From NCBI RefSeq assembly GCF_900324475.1, contig NZ_LT992502.1:930001-994000 (forward strand): a stretch of DNA of 64,000 nucleotides. The letters run 5' to 3'. The stretch is from Enterobacter bugandensis (GTDB lineage: Bacteria > Pseudomonadota > Gammaproteobacteria > Enterobacterales > Enterobacteriaceae). Of the stretch, positions 42,801 to 49,021 are shown one piece after another (the first letter of the stretch is position 1; the number at the start of each line of letters is the position of its first letter). The translations under genes were made by a program, and so were the position numbers. The notes beneath the pieces were generated by a model. It was not told the origin of the DNA and made no database searches. It saw only the letters and a program-made list of their open reading frames with translations.

Positions 42801-43769
42801 AGCTATGCGGGCTACAGCGTGCGGGTGGTGGTAACGCCGAAAGGCAGCAGCCAGCCGTCGCTGACCGGGGCGGTACAGGATAGTCCGACGATGGCAGCCT
42901 ATGACGCGCCGTCGGTAACGGGCCTGAGGATCTCCGGCACGCCGAAGGTGGGGCAGACCCTGAGGGCGGAATACACCTTCACGGCAAACGGGGCCGGTAC
43001 GGACATCTCCAGCTTCCAGTGGCAGTGGCAGGATGGTGCAGCATGGAAGAATGCCGCAGGCGGCATGGCAAGCACGTTTACGCTGCCGGACAGCTATGCG
43101 GGTTACAACGTGCGGGTAATGGTAACGCCGAAGGGCAGCAGCCAGCCGTCGCTGACCGGTGCGGTACAGAACAGCCCGGCGGTAGCGGTGTATGGTATGC
43201 CGTCTGTGACGGGGCTAAGGATCTCCGGCACGCCGGAGGTGGGGCAGACCCTGAGGGCGGAATATACCTTCACTGCAAACGGGGCCGGTACGGACGTCTC
43301 CAGCTTCCAGTGGCAGTGGAAGGATGGCCAGACGTGGAGGAATGTCGCAGGCGGCACGGCAAAAACGTTCACGCTGCCGGACAGCTATGCGGGCTATGAC
43401 GTGCGGGTGGCCGTGACGCCTAAAGGTTCAGGGCAGCCGTTATCTGGCACTCAGGCCTTTAGTGGTGCTGTTACCATAAGATCTAAGCCTGCGCCTTTCG
43501 TTACAAACCTGGGTTACAGTGGCAGTACCGGAGCCTGTAACAGAATAACGGCAACCTACACCTACAACGCTAATGGCGGTGCATCTGAAGGCAACACGAT
43601 ATTTCAGTGGAAGTGGGGAAGCACCGTCGTTTCCAACATAAAAAGCGTTACTTTAGGCTATTGGGGGGAAGTCACGCTTTATGTGACGCCAGTTAATAAG
43701 GACGGTATCAGAGGAAAGACGGAATCAAAAACGTTTAAAAATACGGGCTTAAGTAGCTGTGATTGGTAA
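36879..43769 (+). CDS. Inverse autotransporter adhesin (intimin/invasin family) with many Ig-like repeats
   Basis: A 2,296-residue outer-membrane adhesin (type Ve secretion). Long signal sequence (about 1-37, PPVARA). The beta-barrel domain lies at about 60-345 (DFGLDYLWPV, NLFFDQDVTRHHNRMGAGAE, FVTRNNNIVLAYKQ), the hallmark of the family. No LysM domain is seen before the barrel. The passenger begins with about five invasin-type Big domains (to about 940), two tandem 192-residue units (about 943-1324), nine repeats of about 97 residues (about 1325-2200) and a diverged last unit with Cys residues near both ends (GACNRIT and SSCDW). The likely role is adhesion or biofilm; a receptor cannot be predicted. 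Divergent from the protease gene. Confidence 0.93.
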   Translation: MPSVSYCSLRQKLSVWIILLHYLFSIFLLTVPPVARAQTETHATIESESNQPLRDKMAGMWGSAQQNGAGDALRGAANSEVNAALTQEVEAWLNNIGGKARVTADVGIGGSDSRDFGLDYLWPVKIWQHDILFTQMSAHRWNERDILNVGLGWRHTFNPHLMAGGNLFFDQDVTRHHNRMGAGAELWSDGIRASANYYLPLSGWRHSDDSMFNDDPDRYELYERAARGWDLNLETALSQHVALKLGWFQWYGDKVDVNGSRSEASHNPHGLNLGLKWQPVPLLGVSAEQSMISGQRDNFSVGLNFHWEFGRKLSEMLASENAAALPSLMQSRTEFVTRNNNIVLAYKQEEKDRRLYFSPTEKTTQAGVPLLHAVKGGQGGVIRYTSSSTAIATVEPGSGLVNPTHRGDVTITATETSPVDPEHVLSSASYHLTVTPGDFAPSVEGVAIKGDMSPGQILEGSYLYKSNEGEDEDPEQTRMRWYDADSGELLKEGSATYEVQTRDMARSVVFEVTPFNKKGIPGESGTAKVTGSATITTLRIDHLLSPGEIRRDGSVKFFEESHGALLVLAEVKDGQGSPLTDQMVYWQSRNSLGSLSQNSVRTDEHGQALVKIENIMADGEDEITASLIPPGGIQTQSTASDNNVQQEKMALVVDFAHPLAIRFVASPERAEVATEKTFTIEVTDQDGKPLTVEKNVTWSSNGETLSGKTDSEGRASIALIAPQKAAEKWVVNATVDTVSSPSAPVSLEPGPVEKVVLDVPENAVAGSEDKTVSAQLYDRFDNAVISRKQAITWRIEGSQFREAPTGDSDEHGIASATIVVPEKAPTQVKVSAGDEQKIVNVTVGKVNHVELKGTPDTLNANGSSTSTLTAIALDEHNNSVPDAPVTWSLITQQFGALSNAIEKTDAEGKATATFTTASAGGNAQIEVDIGGKKQATQLTLNGYPIIRSITLNQTAGLKVGDTVSVEKVDVEQNGGGEVTLSYQWHRDGGAIDAATSDSYHLTEQDTGATLFVVVTATNEAKNEGDKASVKTEPVVGKASDVTVTASADSVDANGLNTITYTATAKDRFGRAVVGEAIVWDIDKPELVSRGEASAVTGTEGTGTMIVTAKNTGGNITVSATVNGKKGESGVALQGIPTIKSITLNQTAGLKVGDTVSVEKVDVEQNGGGEVKLSYQWHRDGGAIDGATSESYHLTEQDTGATLFVAVTATNAAKNEGYKASSKTEPVTGKASAVTVTASAASVEANGLNTITYTATVKDRFGRAVVGEAIVWDIDKPELVARGETSTITGTGGVGTMTVTTKNTGGTITVSATVNGKKGESGVEIYGAPLVTDLHISGTPKVGQTLSAEYTFSANGSGADASTYQWQWKDGETWKNAAAAGNTARTFKLPDSYAGYSVRVVVTPKGSSHPSLTGTLQESQAVTAYGTPAVEDVRTSGTPEVGQTLRAEYTFKANGTGADVSTYIWARYEKTSWMPIEGANGREYTLQAGDAGYSIKVTIIPEGSSQPSLVGAVQHSPALDVYGAPSVADLHISGTPEVGQTLRAEYTFTANGSGADASTYIWARYERTSWMPIEGATGREYTLQAGDAGYSIKAVVTPTGSSQPALAGAVQSSPSVDAYGAPSVTNLHISGTPRVGQTLNAEYTLTANGSGADASTYQWQWKDGETWKNAAAAGNTARTFTLPDSYAGYSVRVVVTPKGSSHPALAGVAQESSAVEVYGAPSVSGLKISGTPKVGQTLRAEYTFKANGTGADASTYIWARYEKTSWMPIEGANGREYTLQAGDAGYSIKAVVTPTGSSQPALAGAVQSSPSVDAYGAPSVTNLHISGTPKVGQTLRAEYTFTANGSGTDKSTFIWGRYEKTSWMPIEGATGREYTLRAEDAGYSIKVTVIPEGSSQPQLQGDTQHSPAVDAYGAPSITNLHISGTPKVGQTLSAEYTFTANGSGTDASSFQWQWQDGATWKNAAGGTARTFTLPDSYAGYSVRVVVTPKGSSQPSLTGAVQDSPTMAAYDAPSVTGLRISGTPKVGQTLRAEYTFTANGAGTDISSFQWQWQDGAAWKNAAGGMASTFTLPDSYAGYNVRVMVTPKGSSQPSLTGAVQNSPAVAVYGMPSVTGLRISGTPEVGQTLRAEYTFTANGAGTDVSSFQWQWKDGQTWRNVAGGTAKTFTLPDSYAGYDVRVAVTPKGSGQPLSGTQAFSGAVTIRSKPAPFVTNLGYSGSTGACNRITATYTYNANGGASEGNTIFQWKWGSTVVSNIKSVTLGYWGEVTLYVTPVNKDGIRGKTESKTFKNTGLSSCDW
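39705..40850 (+). repeat. Two tandem 576-bp units inside the adhesin gene
   Basis: Units at 39705-40280 and 40281-40850 are nearly identical at DNA level. Each encodes an Ig-like module (SITLNQTAGLKVGDTVSV) followed by an invasin-type module (LNTITYTATAKDRFGRAVVG). Confidence 0.9.
40851..43479 (+). repeat. Nine tandem repeats of about 291 bp inside the adhesin gene, two interleaved sequence types
   Basis: Each unit starts near YGAPSV and contains SGTPKVGQTLRAEYTF. Two central versions alternate: QWQWKDG...LPDSYAGY (units 1, 4, 7, 8, 9) and IWARYEKTSWMPIEG...AGDAGYSIK (units 2, 3, 5, 6). High DNA identity between non-adjacent units shows recombination or conversion. Confidence 0.92.
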
Positions 43770-43805
43770 ACACGTTAATTCATTCTAAGGTGTTTTTGTA
43801 AACAA

Positions 43806-43821
43806 GGGGGCATAAGCCCCC
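43806..43821. terminator. Stem-loop downstream of the adhesin gene (weak terminator candidate)
   Basis: GGGGGC ATAA GCCCCC is a perfect 6-bp GC stem 36 bp after the adhesin stop. There is no T-run on the plus strand, so it may be a processing or weak termination signal. Confidence 0.4.
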
Positions 43822-43866
43822 TGAACTCTACCTGTCGAATATTTCCAAAGTGCAGGGCTAAAATTC

Positions 43867-44127
43867 ATGAATAATGTCTATCCTGAAAAGCAAGCATCAA
43901 TACTCATTGGCGATGCCGCCACGCAATTATCCTTGCAGGGGATTAATATTGATCATGTTTCGCTTAGTTATTATCTGGGTAAAAAACTTGAGTATGCCCG
44001 GAGTATTAATGATTGCTTGTACGCTGAAGTCATTTGTATTGCGCTATCAATGTTGAAGGAAAACGCTAAGTCATCCGGGCAGTGCTGCTGTAAATATAAG
44101 GAATGGCTTGAGGTATCACTTGATTAA
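43867..44127 (+). CDS. Small YmgB/AriR-family protein (biofilm/acid-stress regulator type)
   Basis: 86 residues. The segment IGDAATQLSLQGINIDHVSL followed by YARSINDCLYAEVICIALSML lines up with the helical core of YmgB/AriR, which reads LGQAVTNLMLSGDNV in E. coli as I recall it. Family members are small helical proteins, often dimeric, that influence biofilm and acid resistance. The C-terminus is cysteine-rich (QCCCKYKEW). It follows the adhesin gene by 97 bp in the same direction. The ribosome site is weak (AGGG about 10 bases upstream). Confidence 0.6.
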   Translation: MNNVYPEKQASILIGDAATQLSLQGINIDHVSLSYYLGKKLEYARSINDCLYAEVICIALSMLKENAKSSGQCCCKYKEWLEVSLD

Positions 44128-44147
44128 GGGATGGACTTATTACGTTT

Positions 44148-44375
44148 TCAGATCTGCCTTTTACTGTCTCGGGCGATTTTCACTTCTTCAGCAAAATCCA
44201 GTGCTTCTTTGTAATCAAAGCTACGCGTTTTGGCATTATGCCTGCCCGGTAACGGTGCCGGTATTTTCACCCCGAACAGCTCACCCGTCGTCATGAGCGC
44301 ATACACTAATTCAGCCTCGGTGACATCGGCCATTTTCGCCATAACATTCGTCCTGATACAAAAACTTAACTTCAC
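44148..44375 (-). CDS. Small protein of unknown function, co-transcribed with a receiver-like gene
   Basis: 75 residues starting at GTG 44375. The start is supported by a strong SD GGAGG seven bases upstream. No family recognised; the protein is charged at its C-terminus (FAEEVKIARDSKRQI) and has no membrane segment. It begins 27 bp after the stop of the 123-residue gene on the same strand, so the two likely form a unit. Confidence 0.5.
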   Translation of the reverse strand: MKLSFCIRTNVMAKMADVTEAELVYALMTTGELFGVKIPAPLPGRHNAKTRSFDYKEALDFAEEVKIARDSKRQI

Positions 44376-44402
44376 GTCTAGTCCTCCGTTTGCAAAAGAT
44401 TT

Positions 44403-44774
44403 TCAGTCATGTTGCCTTCTGTAAAAATCGATAACGCTGTCGAGATTGGGTCGCATAAAGTTCATGGCATCAATGGTTTCGCACCAGCCCGACAGGGATT
44501 CATTCGCTCTTACATACCATGCGTGCTGCTCGCTTCGGGTGTGATGACCCGTGATCAAAACAAGCATGTCGGGTTTAATTCTTCTGATGAACTCCAGATA
44601 CTTCACCAGATGCGTCTTCGTGCCAAACGTGTCAGCATCGATAATGCACAGTATTTTATCTCTGGCGATAAAATAAAATCGCGCTATTTCTTCAAGCCCT
44701 TTTTCGAATAAAAAAGAGTTTGTTCGCACGCAAACCCGAATTTTTTCATGAGTCTGTTTAATTGATGGTTCCAT
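44403..44774 (-). CDS. Receiver-like protein lacking a DNA-binding domain (possible truncated LuxR-type regulator)
   Basis: 123 residues. The fold pattern KIRVCVRTNSFLFEKGLEEI, then KILCIIDADTFG, then KPDMLVLITGHHTRSEQ resembles the degenerate receiver halves of enterobacterial LuxR-type regulators. Where those proteins continue into an HTH, this one stops at FYRRQHD. The next gene on this strand has no HTH. It is either a stand-alone modulator or the remains of a truncated regulator. Clear start ATG at 44774; SD weak. Confidence 0.5.
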   Translation of the reverse strand: MEPSIKQTHEKIRVCVRTNSFLFEKGLEEIARFYFIARDKILCIIDADTFGTKTHLVKYLEFIRRIKPDMLVLITGHHTRSEQHAWYVRANESLSGWCETIDAMNFMRPNLDSVIDFYRRQHD

Positions 44775-45044
44775 CTTATGTCTCGCTCATCAGGGTAAAA
44801 TATATGAGATGGCTATTAAGCCTACTATTCCTGCCTGAATAGTGGCAAGGCAGTATATTCATTCCTCAGAATAAAATAAGACGGTGCTGGTCTTCTGATT
44901 AATAAGAATCTTCTCTGTATCTATGAGTTAAAAATAAATAAACGATGATTTTATCTGGTGGTATGTTTTACGGTCTGAAGCATTAAGATATGGTCACTGT
45001 TGCGTAAACTTGTTGTTTTTATTTTTCTCAAAGAGGACATTTTC

Positions 45045-45959
45045 ATGACAAAGACCGTCGTAGCATTAGCCATGCTTAGCGCTTTTTCAACGGCATCAGT
45101 ATTTGCCAGTGATTATGCGCGTATGATTAACATTGAAAACCCTGACCATCTGAAAATCAGGGTTCAGAATGCTACTTATGAAGAGGGTTACGATAGCGAC
45201 TTTATTCCTCATGTCTGGTTTGGTAACGAAGATAACGGCGTGATGAATATCATTATCGATAATGGTGCGGTGCTGAACGAATCTATTGAAAACGGCCTTA
45301 ACTGCAACTATGCCATGATTGTCAGTAAAGACAACGGCGTCAACTTACAGGCAAACGGGAAAAACTGTCGTTATAAGAAAAAGAGTTACCGTTCCATTAA
45401 CTCTCCGGTGATCACCATTATTAATGATTCATCTTTAACGCTTCGCCCCTATTTTTCCGTTAACGGGAATGACTTTTTTGCTGCCGCCAGCGCGATCATC
45501 CCCAACGGGATCCGCATGTTCACCGGGGACAGTGGCGACTGGAAAAAACAGGGCGTTCGCCACGGGGATAACCTGAAAGTGAAATTTAGCTACACGCTGG
45601 CAGAGTCGGGTTCGCAAAAAGAGGTCGTCTGCCCGTCTCTTGACACCTTAACGGAAAACCGACTTTATCGCCTTCAGGGCGGTGAGCAAAATGCGATCTG
45701 CGTCCTTGAGAGTAATGAGATTCACATTAAAAACGATCGTATTGTTGCCGGATGGAACAAACCTCTGACCAAAGCAGAGCTGCTGCAACGGATTGAAGCC
45801 ACCGCCGCAGACGATGACGTCATCATAGATATGCCAGATGACAAATACATGGCGCTCTTTACCCAGCCGGATGAATATAAAATCCCGCTGAAAGCAGGGG
45901 ACGCAAAAGCGACGATTACCTTAGTGGTTATCAAAGGGACCATTCCCATCGCGCAGTAA
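45045..45959 (+). CDS. Exported protein of unknown function
   Basis: 304 residues from ATG 45045, supported by the SD AGAGGAC; the frame extends upstream without a ribosome site. Signal peptide about 1-21 (STASVFA). The mature protein is beta-rich with cysteines near residues 88, 106, 199 and 221. A repeating NDSSLTLRP / NGVMNIIID style suggests a beta-sandwich. No family recognised. It faces another unknown exported protein across a stem-loop, and both lie beside the secretion operon, so both may be its substrates. Confidence 0.7.
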   Translation: MTKTVVALAMLSAFSTASVFASDYARMINIENPDHLKIRVQNATYEEGYDSDFIPHVWFGNEDNGVMNIIIDNGAVLNESIENGLNCNYAMIVSKDNGVNLQANGKNCRYKKKSYRSINSPVITIINDSSLTLRPYFSVNGNDFFAAASAIIPNGIRMFTGDSGDWKKQGVRHGDNLKVKFSYTLAESGSQKEVVCPSLDTLTENRLYRLQGGEQNAICVLESNEIHIKNDRIVAGWNKPLTKAELLQRIEATAADDDVIIDMPDDKYMALFTQPDEYKIPLKAGDAKATITLVVIKGTIPIAQ

Positions 45960-45994
45960 AAAAGGAAATACATTAGCGAAATGCTAACAAAGTC

Positions 45995-46028
45995 GTCAGG
46001 CAACATCTCAAAGAGCGTGTTGCCTGAC
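45995..46028. terminator. Stem-loop between convergent exported-protein genes
   Basis: GTCAGGCAACA (45995-46005) and TGTTGCCTGAC (46018-46028) form an 11-bp perfect stem. T-runs are weak on both sides; the position between two convergent stops supports a termination role. Confidence 0.6.
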
Positions 46029-46039
46029 GCGCAAGATTT

Positions 46040-47593
46040 TTATGGAATGGCGGTCATCACCCATTGTGGCCGATATTTTTGCTCTCCACCTTCGACATCA
46101 CACCAGGCAATAAGCGGGTCTGTAACAGTACCTGTCTTTTCATAGATCAGCATTCCACTGCCATCCGGGTTGGGTTTTGATGCCTTGACCCCGGTGGGTA
46201 GCCACCATTTACAGGCATATTGTGAAATTCCAGAATAGTGTAAGTCCGGAAGGATCTGCACAACACTGGCGCTCGTATAGCCTTTCAATGATTTTTGTGC
46301 ATCAGCCACCTGGCCGTTAATGACAAAAGACGTATCGGGGATCGCGCCATCAGGAAAGAATGCTTTAATCTGCGGCCAGATCCGGGCAATCGGCATTGCC
46401 TGATTATAACCATTCACCAGCTCACCGCTGGTACTGAGAGCCAGAACGCGCTGCGTGTAGTTATCGATCAGCGGCGCACCCACGCCAGGCTTCATAGGGT
46501 TGTTCTTATTGCCCATATCGTTGTTGTACGTGCTACAACGATGCCGGAATTGACCTGCTTCGCGGTCGTATAGTTCAATAGCACAGTGGGTGCCATCTGA
46601 CTTATTTACTGCGTCGTACAAACGCGCATTATCTTTTTTAAACTGCGCCTGCGGCAGATAAAATTCCGTTTTTTGAGTGGCAATGTCGTTAACCTTCGTT
46701 TCATCTCTTGGATCAATTCCTAAATAACCCAGAGATTTGACGAAATCTTCCTGCGCTTTATCACCCGCAAAATCTAACGACAATAAGCGATATTTACCGT
46801 CTCTGCTGGATGATTTGCCAAAGGCTTTCACTTTGGCCGTTTTCTTTATCTGATAACTGGTGCAATCATTTGGATTGACCTCAACCTCCTGAACAAACCA
46901 GACCTCTGTGGTTCTTACCTTTTTATCTTCTTTTAACGGGAAACTGCTTAATACCAGCAGATCGCCATCAACTCCTTTTTCGCCGATGCGCCATCCGGTA
47001 TTGTAATGCGGTTTTTCCCGGTCATAGGTATCGCGGATCACCGCGACGGGTTTTGTATAGTTATAGATAAAAGGTGTGTCTTTAAAGCAGGAGTGCGGGG
47101 GCGGGTTTTTGTCACCCGGAATGATATTAAACAATGACACATCCTGAAGCTTTGCCTCGCCCCTGACCTGGAAGGCAATTTCGGCCTGTCGGGAAGAGGG
47201 AAGTGCAGAGCCATCGGCAGCTAACAACCGTACCGTTACGCTATCACCAAAGATGGATAATGCATCGAAACTGACATGGTGATCATCCGAGCCGCTCAGG
47301 ATTTTCTCAGCCGCATAACGGTAAACTTCATTGTTATTTTTACCTGCTATTTCCACTAGTGCATCGGCGGGCAGGTTAGCATACGAGATATGAACATCAA
47401 GTAGCGCCGCATCTTCTATAACAATCGTCTCCTGCGTTTTATTTTGATTCAGATAGTGATCAACTTCCTCCAGTGGAATAGCCGTTACGTGATTTTTTGC
47501 CTTAATTGCCTGCTCACCAGCAAATACCGGGCTTATGCTTTGAGACACAGCAGCCAGCGAGATGAAAAAATAAGCCAGTCTTTTTATTCGCAT
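46040..47593 (-). CDS. Large exported protein of unknown function
   Basis: 517 residues from ATG 47593, chosen for the SD GGAGAG seven bases upstream; the frame runs on to 47683 without support. Signal peptide about 1-25 (SPVFA). I recognise no family with confidence. A segment PGVGAPLIDNY, then RVLALSTSGE has the spacing of a trypsin-like GDSGGPL...GI.S.G region with the Ser replaced, so an inactive trypsin-like domain is possible but weak. Six or more cysteines suggest disulfides and an extracellular site. It is 127 bp downstream of the last pseudopilin gene on the same strand. Confidence 0.65.
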   Translation of the reverse strand: MRIKRLAYFFISLAAVSQSISPVFAGEQAIKAKNHVTAIPLEEVDHYLNQNKTQETIVIEDAALLDVHISYANLPADALVEIAGKNNNEVYRYAAEKILSGSDDHHVSFDALSIFGDSVTVRLLAADGSALPSSRQAEIAFQVRGEAKLQDVSLFNIIPGDKNPPPHSCFKDTPFIYNYTKPVAVIRDTYDREKPHYNTGWRIGEKGVDGDLLVLSSFPLKEDKKVRTTEVWFVQEVEVNPNDCTSYQIKKTAKVKAFGKSSSRDGKYRLLSLDFAGDKAQEDFVKSLGYLGIDPRDETKVNDIATQKTEFYLPQAQFKKDNARLYDAVNKSDGTHCAIELYDREAGQFRHRCSTYNNDMGNKNNPMKPGVGAPLIDNYTQRVLALSTSGELVNGYNQAMPIARIWPQIKAFFPDGAIPDTSFVINGQVADAQKSLKGYTSASVVQILPDLHYSGISQYACKWWLPTGVKASKPNPDGSGMLIYEKTGTVTDPLIAWCDVEGGEQKYRPQWVMTAIP

Positions 47594-47720
47594 ATACGCA
47601 CTCTCCAGTTTGTGTATTTCTGCACGTCCAGAGTGGCGATCAATAACACGATCGCCATGGCCCCGCTGGTAATAAAAAGACATATTTTTATGATATTGCG
47701 GCTAATACCTTATTATTCCA

Positions 47721-48209
47721 TTAGCGACCACAAGCCGCAGGCAGCGGGGCCTGCGGATCGCTCTCTACCTGAAATTTCCAGTCGTAATACGTTTTCGCTT
47801 TGGCAAACTGTTTTGGATCGTGACGAAAGCCGACTTTTTTCCGTGGCGTACCTTTTCCGAGACTGCGCACGCCAATCCAGCGTCCCTGAGGATCGAGGAT
47901 CATCCCCCAGTTTTTACTCCCGGTTAGCGGGTCGGCGTAGTGCTGGCGCAGGTGATAAAGCGGTTTTCGCCCGCGTTTATCAATAAGCAGCTGTTCGAAA
48001 CGCACGGGAAAACAGCCATCACCGTTGCCGCGGTAGGCCTGTATCGCCGCGCGGATTTGTTCGCCGCGAAATAAAAGCTCAGCCTCCTGCTGCGCCTGAT
48101 AACGCATCTCCACCTCATCGCGGCTTTTCAGCAGCGACAACGCCAGCGTGGAGAGCGCAATCAGCAGCAGCAGATAGGTAAAACCTCCCTGTTGTTTAAT
48201 CGAACGCAT
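47721..48209 (-). CDS. Atypical minor pseudopilin (lacks Glu5)
   Basis: 162 residues from ATG 48209. The prepilin motif is QQGGFTYLLLLIALSTLALSLL: cleavage after Gly, Phe1, but Leu instead of Glu at position 5. Loss of Glu5 is characteristic of the GspK-type tip subunit, though this protein is much smaller than GspK. The remainder carries RGEQIRAAIQAYR and PLTGSKNWGMILD, similar to GspG-like proteins. It overlaps the preceding pseudopilin gene by 14 bp and is last in the operon. Confidence 0.78.
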   Translation of the reverse strand: MRSIKQQGGFTYLLLLIALSTLALSLLKSRDEVEMRYQAQQEAELLFRGEQIRAAIQAYRGNGDGCFPVRFEQLLIDKRGRKPLYHLRQHYADPLTGSKNWGMILDPQGRWIGVRSLGKGTPRKKVGFRHDPKQFAKAKTYYDWKFQVESDPQAPLPAACGR

Positions 48210-48558
48210 CGCGATGATCCTGACCGGGTTTAGGTGGCGTCTCGACGTCAATAATTTGCCCTTCGTCATCGGTCTTCGCCTCCCAGATATCGCGGCGGTT
48301 GGTGATGGGATCCAGCGGCATCTGGCGCAGATAACCGGCCTCGATCAGATCCTCCAGGCTGTACGGCCCCGCCAGGCGATCGCGGCGGTAGTGATCGATC
48401 GCGCTGCGCAGCGCATGCAGGTTATGCTCGCGCACCACCTCTTTGGCTCTGTCCGCGTGCTGGAAAAAACGTGGAGCGACCAGGGTCATCAATGTCGCGA
48501 TGATCGCCATCACCACCAGCAGCTCGATGAGCGTAAAACCTTTTTCACCATTGCGCAT
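48196..48558 (-). CDS. GspG-like pseudopilin
   Basis: 120 residues from ATG 48558, preceded by GGAG six bases upstream; a further ATG at 48570 is possible. Class III signal EKGFTLIELLVVMAIIATL with Phe1 and Glu5 intact. The globular part (HNLHALRSAIDHYRRDR, PLDPITNRRD) has the short GspG layout. It overlaps the upstream pseudopilin gene by 14 bp. Probably a minor subunit, since the operon carries a more canonical GspG at 56363. Confidence 0.85.
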   Translation of the reverse strand: MRNGEKGFTLIELLVVMAIIATLMTLVAPRFFQHADRAKEVVREHNLHALRSAIDHYRRDRLAGPYSLEDLIEAGYLRQMPLDPITNRRDIWEAKTDDEGQIIDVETPPKPGQDHRDAFD

Positions 48559-49021
48559 AGGGCACTCCATTCAGACCGCTGGCCGTACTGGTACTACTGA
48601 CATCAAACACGTCTTTCCCGCCGCCGCTGAAATCGCCGGGTGGCTGCGTGGATGCGCGTAAACGCCAGGTCTCTTCATCATTTTTTCCCTCGCAATCGCA
48701 CATCGGATCGCGCGGTATATGGCGCAGGAAGTAGATCATCGCGCCAGTGGGCGATGTCTTATCCCGGACGCCTTCCACCAGGCTTTTTAGTGTCGGCGGA
48801 TATCCCGATTCGCTGGTTTTTTTCTCAATGATGCCGTCCACGCTTGCCTGGTGATAACGGTCAATGGCATCGCGTAGCGTGCGCAGCGACTCACGTAGCT
48901 GCGTCTCCTGCTGCCGCTGATGGTAGTTACGCATCAGCGGCGCAGCGGCAGCGGCAAGCGTGGCGAGTAGCGCCAGCGTGACGATCATCTCAATCAAGGT
49001 AAAACCGCGCTGGCGCTGCAT
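48545..49021 (-). CDS. GspG/GspH-like pseudopilin
   Basis: 158 residues. Prepilin motif RQRGFTLIEMIVTLALLATLAA with Glu5 intact. The globular domain contains LRTLRDAIDRYHQ, then IPRDPMCDCEG and a serine-rich end. It begins at the base where the secretin gene stops (1-bp overlap). Minor pseudopilin by context. Confidence 0.85.
   Translation of the reverse strand: MQRQRGFTLIEMIVTLALLATLAAAAAPLMRNYHQRQQETQLRESLRTLRDAIDRYHQASVDGIIEKKTSESGYPPTLKSLVEGVRDKTSPTGAMIYFLRHIPRDPMCDCEGKNDEETWRLRASTQPPGDFSGGGKDVFDVSSTSTASGLNGVPYAQW

Noticed and set aside
40569..43399. Open frames on both strands inside the adhesin repeats
   Set aside because: They arise repeatedly because the repeats share codon phase and GC-rich sequence; the 2,296-codon frame is the real gene.
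36879..43769. Repeat array considered as a CRISPR or non-coding satellite
   Set aside because: The unit length of about 291 bp keeps the reading frame and encodes Ig-like domains; no short repeat-spacer pattern exists.
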